A DNA stretch of 64,000 nucleotides from Cyrtodaria siliqua (taxonomy: Eukaryota; Mollusca; Bivalvia; Adapedonta; Hiatellidae). The notes below the pieces were generated by a model. It saw nothing but the letters and a program-made list of their open reading frames with translations. It made no database searches and was not told the DNA's origin. The translations under genes and the position numbers were made by a program. Below, in pieces: positions 13,301 through 25,300 of this stretch. How positions within the stretch are numbered: the first letter of the stretch is position 1; each line of letters starts with the position of its first letter. The DNA is taken from the NCBI GenBank assembly GCA_037043455.1, contig JAWPHD010000243.1, positions 218,501 to 282,500 on the forward strand. Direction: 5' to 3'.

Positions 13301-16300
13301 GTTACTAGCGGTGAAGACGGTCCCCGTACCTGTGCAACATGGCCAGGTTATAGAATCGACAACCCCCAGGACACGAGGTGGGTCCGTTATCAGTCCCCAC
13401 TGGAGGAACATCATCCACAACCTTACTGGAGGTTAATCATCATTATATCGCGTCATCAACTCTTATAGAAGACATTTGATGACAATCACCCATTGGATTC
13501 GCGCATCATCATATTCATGAGCTCTCGCGCATCACAGTTATCGCGCTAGATCATAATTCGTGTGAACATCAACATTGTTAGAACTTTAACAACACTTTAG
13601 TGTCGTATATAGTCAGTCGATAATACTAAGAACGTCTTAAACGTTCATGAGAACAGTCTTTTCATATTTCATCTGTGTATTCGCTTGTTTTTTTTGATAA
13701 TTGTATAGATATTTAACATATTTTAAAAGTGGCATTAAACTTATGTAAATGCATTCACCGTCATTGATTCTTTCCTGAGTTAGCCCCAACCACTAGGGTC
13801 ATCTTGCGACAACTGGTGTCAGAAGTGGGATTTTGGGCAACTACGGAGGAAAAGAATAAATAAGTGATCTTTATTATGATATACTAAATCTCTACTTATT
13901 TTAGAAATGTGTACCACCCTCTGATCCATCAAGGTGACTGGAAACGATCACGGCCACAGCTTGGAAGACAAGTCAAGACATGACAAGGGTAGGGTAAAGA
14001 AGGATAAAAATATCGGACAGGGAAAGCAGCATTCAAGGACGACCACAAAACACAAAAACAAACACGCAAACAGACAAACGAAAAGGCAAAAGTAATAAAA
14101 AAATGTTATCAAAAGAGGTTATGACCCTATCATTTTGCAACATACTGCATGCTTGGTGGTGGGCCCTTTTACAGTTCGCCACTATGCTTTCCTCTTTAAT
14201 TGTACGATGACCGGACCGGCTGTGGACCCTATGATGACGCCTACCTAAAGCCCATTGGGACGGTGGCGTTTGATGTTTGTCCATGATCTTTCTTGTCGTG
14301 CCCTTAATGGTGTATTCTCTTACTGCCCTGGCTTCTGCCAAGTCAATGAGTACCTTCATTGTGGCTTTTTAGGCTATTGTTTTTTTGTATTATATTTACA
14401 CGAGCATATTTGTGTTTTACTTATATTGCCTATTGATGCTGCCTTGTTGGTTAGAGATTAGATCATGGCGGGGATTTCTTTATTTACACTGTCCTGTTTT
14501 AATGGGATGACAGTAGGGTACGTGTGAGGTTTGGTGCACCCTAGAACCGGTTTAAACCCCCAGTGGCCTACTTTGCCACTGACCGTTCCAAGGCGGTAGC
14601 CCTATTGTCAACCCTTTTGTGTCTGTGATGTCGTTTGCATTTTTTATTACTTTTGCCTTTTCGTTTGTCTGTTTGCGTGTTTGTTTTTGTGTTTTGTGGC
14701 TGACTGTCGTCCTTGAATGCTGCTTTCCCTGTCCGATATTTTTATCCTTCTATATAGTAAGGACAGTAAAACTGTAGGGAAAGATGGATATTCTGGGAAG
14801 TTAAAAGGTCCGAAGTTACCATACTTTGATGCTGACAAAGATAACATGGACAGTTACTTGATACGGTTTGAACGTTATGCTGAGTTACAAGAATGGACCA
14901 AGGATAAGTGGGCAATTCAATTAAGTGCGTTATTGAGAGGCAAGGCCTTAGATGTATTACCTAATGTAGAATCTCTTGACTATGACAAGTTAAAGGATGC
15001 TCTGCTAAAGAGACTTGAGTTAACTGAAGAAGGTTTTAAAAAGCGTTTTAGAGCTTGTTTGCCTGAGAAAGGCTAGTCATTTATTCAGTTCATTAGTAGG
15101 TCTAGAAAATACTTAGATAGATGGTTAGAGTTAGGGAAGGTAGCGCAGACTTATCAAGGCCTCGTCGATTTCTTGTTGCGGGACCAGCTATTCAATGTTT
15201 GTAGTAGAGATCTGTTCTTATTTCTGAAAGAAAGAAAACTAGCTAGTGTAGAAGAAATGGCAACACAAGCAGATCAGTTTGCCGAGGCTAGAGGTGGAGC
15301 TCATAATGTAGTGTCGAAAGACAGAACTTTTAGAGGTAGGCAAGGGGACGATCATAGTAATAAACAGAAAATCCAGAGTGGAAACTATAGAGGTGGAGGT
15401 AGTTCGATGGGTGGTAGAGGAGGTAGCAATAGTGGTAACAACATAGGTAGACCTTTTATTCGTCGTCGTCACTGTTATGGGAATCATGCTTCACATGAGT
15501 GTAGGAAAGCGGTGAAAGTATCCGCTGTCGTAGACACTTTTAGTGACAATAGTAGAGGGGACAACAATGTAGGTAGTCAGAACCAAGAATTTAACAACCC
15601 ATGGAATTTCGGTAGAGGTAGAGGTGATCAAAACCGAGGTAGAGATAGAGGCAGAAGTAGTAATAGTCCGGTTATTAAAACCGAGAGTAGTAACTGTTGT
15701 GTTAAATCGGATGGAGTAATGGCGAAGATCGGAACATGTCTCTTTCCGTATGCAAATCTTCCAACGGCAGATGGTAGAGTGAACGGCACGGACGTAATTG
15801 TAATGAGGGATACAGGTTGTACAGGTGTGGTAGTTAAGCGTAGTTTAGTTACGGATGACCAGTTGGTAGGTAAACAGTCACTGTGTATGTTGTTAAATAA
15901 GTCGATAGAGTACGTGGCAATAGCGAGAATAGATGCAGATACACCTTTCTTTAAAGGGACTACAGAGGCACTATGTATGGACGACCCGATGTATGATTTA
16001 ACGATAGGAAACATAGAAGGTTCAGTACTTCCGGTAGTGTCCGATTTTAGGAGTAGCATAAGTAATGCAGTAGAGACTTGAGCGCAGGTTCAGAAGCAAG
16101 CTCAGACTTATAGAAAATTAAAGGTTCCTGCAGCCGTAGATGACATATCCAAAGCGGAGTTTATAGAAGTCACAAACTCAAGACGAGTCAATAGATCCTT
16201 GTAAAGTGAAGGCCAAGCATGGTGTAGTGAAGAAGTGTAAAGGGTCCGGTAGTTCTAAGTTTGTACATAAGAATACTTTATTGTACAGAGAATTTGAAGA

Positions 16301-19300
16301 TAGTGGTGGTAGACAGTTTCACTAATTAGTGGTACCTACCCAGTATAGAACGACAGTGCTTAAGGTAGCTCATGAGTCGATTATGGGAGGTCATTTAGGC
16401 GTAAAGAAAACGTCAGATAGTAGATATTGGCAGACTTTTATTGGCCAGGCGTTAGTGGAGATGTAACTAGGTATTGTAGGTCCTGCGATGTATGTCAAAG
16501 GACAGTACCAAAAGGTCGAGTGACCAAAGTACATTTAGGTCAGATGCCACTGATAGATACACCATTTAAGCGTGTAGCCGTAGACATAGTTGGACCAATT
16601 TTTCCAGTGTCGGATAGGAAAAATAGGAACATTTTAACCATGGTAGACTATGCAACTAGGTATCCGGAGGCAGTAGCATTGCCCTCAATTGAAACTGAGA
16701 GAGTAGCTGAGGCATTAGTTGATATGTTCAGTAGGCTAGGTATACCAGAGGAAATTCACAGGCAATATGTGGGTCACAGTTTACGTCAGAACTTATGGCT
16801 GAAGTTAGCAGGTTATTGTCTTTGCGTCAAATCACGACAACACCGTATCACCCTATGTTTAACGGGTTAGTCGAACGATTTAACGGGACGTCAAAGCAAA
16901 TGTTACGGCGTATGTGTACAGGGAGACCCAAAGATTGGGACAAGTATCTCAATGCTTTGCTGCTTGCATTTAGAGAGGTTCCACAAGAGGGTTTAGGATT
17001 TTCTCCGTTCGATTTATTGTACGGTAGATCAGTTAGAGGTCCCATGAGGATTCTTAGAGAGATGTGGGCAGGTGAAGTAGATAGTGATGAGGTTACGACT
17101 ACATATCAGTATGTTTTAGATCTGAAGGAGAAACTAGAGGAGACTTGTAAGATAGCTCAAAGTCAGTCAGTTAAGGCAAGTACCAAGTACAAACGGTACT
17201 AGAGCTATGAAATTTAAGATAGATGACCAGGTGTTACTGTTACTCCCGACCGACAATAACAAGCTGTTATTACAATGGAAAGGTCCGTTTTACGTTAGAG
17301 GGATAGTGAACACTATGGATTATCGCATCGAGATAAACGGAAAGTTAAAGACCATTCATGCGAATATGCTGAAAGTGTATATCAGTAGAACCGATAATGT
17401 GCAACAAGGGGTGTTAAATGTAGTTAATGTTGCAGTTATTGAGGATAGTGAGGAAGGCAGTAGTCAAGGACACTTGTCCCATATATTATCCCACCAGTGT
17501 AGTTAGCAGACAGCAGCCGATGTAGACATATCGGGCATGCTTAGTGTAGTAGAGAAACGAGAGGTATGTCGTTTAGACTCTGAGTGTAGTGCTGTTCGGT
17601 TCGATGTGTCGAGACCGGCAGATGTAGTGCAGTGTAGCTTTAAGCACACGTTAGCAAGCCGATCAGGAAAACGGGAGACCCTACTCCATTTCGCAAACAG
17701 TATACTGGTAATGCGATGGATGCGATGTGTAAAGTTGGAGTTCTTGTAGTGGTAGGAAGTAGTGTTATTAGTAACAGTAGAGTCAGTGTAATAGACCGTG
17801 GAAAGCACAATATTGGGATAGACTATTTAAGTCGGCGCACATAATGACAGGTCTAATACAATAGCAATGTATGTTACGACAGTGTAGTGTACAATTGTAG
17901 AATATTGTTGAAATTTTAATGTTGCTTATTATGCAACCATGTCTTTTGCTAGGACTAATTAATAGTTTAATAACATGTAAATATGAATTATCATTTTGCT
18001 GAATTTTAAAAAGTGCAGCAATTTCTTTGAGTGGGGAGAGTGGGGAGATGAAGATGGGGAGATGTTGTCACAAAATGTCACGGGTAGAGCGTATTGGTCG
18101 TAAGCACCTGTTAGTTACACCCTAATCCATTGTTCAGTTGAAACCAATTCACAATGTCCATGATATATTCAGGTAACCCGGAAAAGCGTGCCATTTTTAA
18201 GTGACCGCTAGAGGGCGTCCGGAAGGGCCGTTTAATAAGTTTAGTTTTGAGATAATACATGTAAACATGTAGTTCTATCTCTTTAAAGAGCAAAATTGTT
18301 TAAGGGCACTTTCGTGTAGATTTTAATACTGTGCATGTTGTCACGTTTGTCACGGACTAAACGGGGTAAATAATGGTTTGGGCGTAACGTTTGCTTGATA
18401 GTTGCTTTGTTTGGAGCAGAAGTTGGACGGCGAAATTCATAGGCAATATGTGGTCAGTATTATTTTTTTTTATCGTACATTTGTATTCAGTGGACATCAG
18501 TATGCATGCATACATTTAATTTAAATTATGTTTTGATATCATAGTCGTGATTGTCAAATATCTTTTTCAAAACGTTTGGCCCCCCGATAATTGAAACTTT
18601 CCTACGCCCATGCATGAATAGTCTGATTTTTCATATAGATATCAAGGATAAAGTCCAATTAAACCCTTTATTGTCACCTACTGATATCTCAACGTCTCGG
18701 AAATTTGTAACAAATGACTGGATGTGAAAGTTATCAATTGCAATTAAAGACTCGTCATCGTTTTGCCCGTCACATAGGTAGTACCAAGTTCATATTAGGA
18801 TTCCTCTTTTCACCAAGGGCAATGTACCTATGAATTTTTAAGAGAATGGTTTACATTTCTCAACCAATTTTTCATTATTTGAGGCAATGACGCTGGAAGG
18901 CTGCCATTTCCTGTTATGACGTCACGTTCCCGCCAACGGTGAAAAAACGAAGTTAAAATATAACAAAATAAATAAATATGTTTTTTAAATAAAGTTTACG
19001 AGAAAAAAACAACATGAATTGCTTTATTTTTACATATAATATAATTGTGTCGGTATATACTGATTGCAATACGTCATACATCAAATAAATGAGATGTTAT
19101 ATAGTGTTATGCTGATATAGTGTGATCGGCATATCCACATATAAAAGAAAATTTAGAGGAAAATTATCCCACGATCGCCTAATATTAAAAACTTATTAGA
19201 GGGGTCCCTATTCGCTTCCATATACTCCCTCCAGCCCTACCTACCTACCTACCTACCTACCTACCTACCTATGTAGAAGTGAAGAAAGTAGGAAGTAGGT

Positions 19301-22300
19301 AGGTAGGTAGGTAGGTAGGTAGGTAGGTAGATAAGTAAGTCAAGGTCATTTATGTATTTCTCCATAGTTATATGTCATTCATTTCACTTAGGAAGCTGTC
19401 TTAAATTTCTCGTAATTACGAGAAAACAACTCGTTACGAGAATTTTCTCGTTTTTACGAGACTTTTTGTCGTTATTACCAGGATTTTTCTCGTTATTACG
19501 AGAATATTTTTTTTCTTCACTTCTATTCTGGTCCCATCCGGCTTTCGTATGAAACATATTTATGGTACACATTGGTTTTGCTGACTCGATCCGTAAACAG
19601 ATAATTAGTAGTGTTGGTTGCCTACTAACTGCCATATAATAACTTACAACTTCCATCTATTTGCCTCATTCATTCAATAAACATAAATATATATCTTGTT
19701 TGGATTTAAAGAAAAAGAGCCTAAATTAGAAATGACATAAACCTAGAAAATATGTGTTTTACGTTTCATAATTTGTCTGAAGAAGTACTTAAGTTGTGGT
19801 ATTTAAGACACGTTACATGTCAGTATACCTCGCTATCCGTACATCTGGTATGTTTCGTTGCACAGAGATCATGTTACTGGCGTATTCGTTAAACTGGTTG
19901 TTGTTAATTCCCTTGTCGTATTTTAGTTTGTCTTCTTGTGTAAGACTTGCCACGTCTACAACGATACCACTGCCTCCCTCTCCTGGAATTTACAGACGTG
20001 ATTGAAACGTATAGAACGCATTGGGAGTTAGTCTTACTACCCGTTTACCCTACTATTTTTAAATAAAGAACTACTGAAAGCATGACCAAACATGCACACA
20101 TGCAAACAAAACAATTCTATGAATTGATCACTAGTGCACAAATGCTCACACATTTATATGGCATGATAGGTATTCTAAGCTTTTAAAATCTAAACTATTT
20201 GGTTTACTAAAATTGCTTTATATTTCTGTATGTACAACGAGTAGATACAAAGTCGAATAGGAAGTAAATCCTTCACCATTTAATGCAGACAACCAAAACA
20301 CGAAATGAAAACAATCAATTACAAGGAAAAAAAGGAAGTAAAATATGCGACCCCATAAATATAAAAGAGTTGACAACAGGGGTACAACTTTGGAACGGAC
20401 ACTGAGTGGCAAAAAGGTGGCTGTGTGTTTAAACCAGCTTTCAGGGTGCTCTAAACCTCCATTTACCCTATTGTCATCCCTCCCATTGGACAGTAAGTAA
20501 ATAAGGAAATCTCCGCCAGGCTATAACTTTACACCAGGAGAATACTCTTGTAACATAAAACCTAAATATCAGTTCTCATAAACGAAATATAGTATAGTTT
20601 TAAAACATGATGATTTTAATTACCTTGTGCTTCGGGTCCCATGCGCTCATATACAGCGTGTGGCAGCTCTATTTCCTCGATTCTGGTAGACGTTTCAAAT
20701 ACAACTTCATTGAAAAGTTCCAGATACTTACGAATGCTGAAATAGCATAGATAACATTGATATGTTGCGAAAAGCCAGTGGGAGTTCACATATCATATTT
20801 CAAAGTTCATTCTTGCGTGTGCTCTGTGTTAAATAAATATATAATACATTTATATAGTTTACATATTTTATTACATGGTGTAAAAGAACAGTAAGAAGTT
20901 ATAGCAATCATGTATATCGTATAAATATTCATTTTTATTAAAGTTGTTGGTTTAAAATGGTCAAGTTATAGTCTTAAAGTTTTGAAGTCATATACATTAG
21001 GAAAGAAATATAAAAAGATCGGACAGGGAAAGTAGCATTCAAGGAGGACAGTAAACCACAAAACACAGAAACAAACACGCAAACAGACAAACAAGAAGGC
21101 AAAAGCAATAATAAATGCAAAAGACATCACAAACACAAAAAGGGTTGACAATAGGGCTACCGCCTTGGAACGGTCAGTGGCAAAGTAGGCCACTGGGGGT
21201 TTAAACCGGTTCTGATCCTCACATGACACCACATGTTGTATTCAAATACATGTTGGCAATTAATTAAGCGTATTTATTCATTATTGTCGTTTTTATCATT
21301 CTCCCTATGTATGACCGTCAATTCCTTTGAATTGGAACTGATGCGCCTCTCGCTCTCGTTGCTTTGTGTATACCAGACAGAGGTGTAAAGTACAACGTAT
21401 GCGTGCGAAATGTGAACTGTAAAGCGTAAAATGGCAACATCAAGACTTAAAATTCACACCAGCGTTTCCTTAGTGCTGTAAAAAGTCGCACCGACTATAA
21501 ATCAGTTGCGTTATTATTTACTGAACCTTTGGGATCATCAAGCCCATTCTGTGTTGCTTTAAAGTAGAATATCGCTTAAGTCGGTGCTAGGAGGCGTGAG
21601 AGGTGTTGCATCTTATAATTACCTCTCATGAACAGACTCAATAAACCGAGTCTGCTATATTTTTCTTCTCTTGTTTGTGTTTGCTTCTTCCAAGGGTTCA
21701 CCTTTTCAGTATTTATTTTACTTTACATTACCTCTCATGAACATACTCAATAAAATCGACTCTGCTATTTTTATCTTTTGTTTGTGTTTGTTGCTTCAAA
21801 GGGATCCACTTTTCAGTATTTATTAATGAAAACAATCTCTAAAACTAAACCTTTCTTAAGTTGTGTGTGTTGTGCTTTACAAAATCTTTACTCATTACAT
21901 GTGAAACCAAAGAAAGGTGTGTCATCAAGTCACTATACTCGCGGTCTGCCATATTTGGAAGTATAGTACTTACTTTTTATCTGGTTTAGCCATTGTTTTC
22001 TCTACCTGTTCTGGCTTAGTCAATGTATCGTTTGTTTTCTCTGATTCTATCTCTTCCAGTTTTGCATCTTGTGGTGCAATATGAAATTCATTAAGCTCAC
22101 TTGGTAATGTGTCCTCTTTGCCAATCTCAACATCTCGACGACTTTTATTAACTGTGTGTAATGGTTTGATGTTGTCCTTTAATACAGAAACAGACTGTTA
22201 ACTATAAGCTGTCATTAAAGGAATTACATGAGTTATCCGACACGCACATGCCGAATCAACATTTGTCTGATATATACGTACACAGTGTTTGTATTAAATA

Positions 22301-25300
22301 TTTTATTTAGTTCCTCTTTTATAAAGACTGTACACATATTGAGCATGAGTATGTATGGTGCAATTCGAAATAAATGACAGAAATGGTAAATGTTCGATAC
22401 AACTACCTAGAAGAAAGCAATCATATGCGACATACAATCAACGCAAACAATACGATCACATAAGACACTCATATAAAGGAATAAAATACAAACAAGCAGA
22501 ACAAAGTATTTGATATACTCACCTAACATTGGCAATATAATACGATCTTACACCATAGCTCTAATGGGTTTCCTTTGTTCCTGCTTATGATATAATGTTC
22601 ATAAACCTGAAGGCCTAAGCCTAAACCGTGCAATAACTACCGGTATATTTCAGCCGTGCTATACATGACAGATTTGGCAGTTATAGCATGGTGTACCCAA
22701 TGACCATTTGTAGTTGGATAAATTGCTAAGATACAAAACATTTATAGCATATTTTTCTCGTATATACGATTTATACTGCACTCTTGGGTCTACGGCCATC
22801 GAGAAGCAGTATAAATCGCATATGTCTGAACAATAATGCTATAAATGTTACAAATAGAACACGGAATATAATACAAGCATCGCATAACGCAATGCATATT
22901 ATACACTCCAGCTGAACAAAGCATAACCTATAATGCAATCGCATCAAAGAAAGCACACAAGAAGAAACTGATGGCGCAGAATGTTTTCAAAAGGAGGAAA
23001 CAAACATGTGTATTTATTTGCAAATTTTTATTATTTAACAAAAATGTAGAAATGTTTTAAAAAGTATAAAAAGTTATGTGGCAACAGTTAGCAATAGTAA
23101 TTTGGTGGTGGACCCTTTTACAGTTCGCCACTATGCTTTCCTCTTTAATTGTATGATGACCGGACAGGCTGTGGACCCTATGATGACGCCTACCTAAAGC
23201 CCATTGGGACGGTGGCGTTTGATGTTTGTCCTTGATCTTTCTTGCCGTGCCCTTAATGGTTTATTCTCTTACTGCTCTGGCTTCTGCAAAGTCATTGAGT
23301 ACCTTCATTGTGGCTTTCTAGGCTATTGTTTTTTGTATTATATTTACACGAGCATATTTGTGTTTTACTTATATTGCCTATTGATGCTGCCTTGTTAGTT
23401 AGAGATTAGATCATGGCGGGGATTTCTTTATTTACACTGTCCTGTTTTAATGGGATGAAAGTAGGGTAAGTGTGAGGTTTGGTGCACCCTAGAACCGGTT
23501 TAAACCCCCAGTGGCCTACTTTGCCACTGACCGTTCCAAGGCGGTAGCCCTATTGTCAACCTTTTTGTGTTTGTGATGTCGTTTGCATTTATTATTGCTT
23601 TTGCCTTCTTGTTTGTCTGTTTGCGTGTTTGTTTCTGTGTTTTGTGGTTTACTGTCCTCCTTGAATGCTACTTTCCCTGTCCGATCTTTTTATATTTCTT
23701 TTGAGAACAAAGGCACATACTTAAGATATCAAAACATATTTAAGAATTCATCAAAGAAGAAGCTGATATGATCAGTGAAATGTGACAAATTGTTGGGGTA
23801 GGTGGTCATGTATTCGAAGACGTGGTTTGTAGTGGTAAGATATCATACAGTTTGGTGTTTTGAATATGTGCCACTAGGGCTGATCATGAGATTTTCCTGA
23901 GTGGAAACCAGTATTGCATGGACTGCGTCAGGAAAAAGGATACTCTGGCAAGCAAAGTTTGAAAGCCGTATCTGTTATAGTTATTGAAAGAAGTGCACCT
24001 TAACATAAAACTTAACCAAATACGCAGACGCCGATCAAGGGATTGACAATAAGTCGTGTTTTTTTTTCCAAAAACATACTGGCTAAATAGTGAACCATAA
24101 CGGAAATCTTAATCAATATACTAGGTTCAAAAAAGGGCATAACATTTGCAGAAATCAGCACTGAGTTATGAAAACCTGACTGGGTCATGTTATGATGTAG
24201 AGCAACTGTATAAAGTTTCAAAGTTGTAGCTGTTACATGGACCTATGACATAGCGCCAATTTCAATACAGCACTTTCAATACAACAACACGATCTTATTG
24301 CTAGTCTTTTACCCCAACATTTTGGCCAGTCTTTTACCCCAACAGTTTTACAACAACAACAACAACAAGTCACGTGCTCTTCCATATGCAGCATCAAAAA
24401 CCAATCACATTATAGGTAGCGCGCTTCTGGCGCGCCGCCAATAATACGATCAACCAGAACGAAGAGTATATGACACGGTGTATACAACACTCCAACAAAA
24501 CATATACTCAGTAACGCAATCGCATACATCAAAACATACAATCACATAATCACATAAAACAAAGTATATATACTACGCTCAAACACAACAAAGCATAAAA
24601 TACAATCACATAACACGAAGTATATAATACGCTCAAACAGAACAAAGATTAATATACAATCACATACAACAAACTATATACTGCGCTCAAACAGAACAAA
24701 GCATAAAATACAATCACATACAACAAAGTCTATACCACGCTCAAACAGAACAAAGCATAAAGTACAATCACATACAACAAAGTATATATTACGCTCAAAA
24801 TGAACACAGCATATAATTCAATGACTTAAACTAAAGGATAAAATACAATTACACAGCACATAGCATATAACAATGAGATATAGGATCCTATAGAAACCAC
24901 AACGTCCTAACGTAATGGCATCGTAGGTCCGCACTGTACTACAGACGAGGAGCAATATTTAATTAATTAAACACTGAAAAAAGACAAAATACAACAGAAA
25001 TGGTGGTAAAGACAGGGTTACCGACTTGGAACGGTCAGTTCGCAATAGGTCCTACAGGTTAGCTTGACTCGATTTTATGTGTACACAACCCTCGCTATTA
25101 TCCTGCCTTCAGCGCCAAAATAGACAAGACAGTAAAAAACAAAACTACATCCCATCAAAACGAATTATATAATAATAACGTCCACACCCGGAGAAACTAA
25201 CAAAAGAAACACTAAAATGTTGTTGTAAAGCTATATAAAATACAAAATAAGAAATATCTCAGGATGTATCCATAATGGTACTGAACAACCACAGCAGTTG

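Larger units (their letters stand above)
12288..18491 (+). mobile_element. Decayed LTR retroelement of the Ty3/gypsy class, possibly Gmr1-like
   Basis: Repeated ends starting TGTCACAAAATGTCACGG occur at 12288 and 18066. Between them lie a primer-binding site, gag, a protease-like region, integrase, and a short RNase H tail. No reverse transcriptase region is present. The surviving order (protease, integrase, then RNase H) is the order of Gmr1-type elements rather than the usual one with integrase last. The element is broken by an in-frame stop, several frameshifts, a large deletion, a truncated 3' LTR and an inserted TIR element. It is in the opposite orientation to the host GALNT gene, within its intron. 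Confidence 0.8.

Noticed and set aside
15074..15076. TAG in gag as a programmed readthrough stop
   Set aside because: The rest of the element has frameshifts and a large deletion, so simple decay explains it better.
15628..16059. Minus-strand frame of 143 codons
   Set aside because: It is antisense to the retroelement protease region, with no features of its own.
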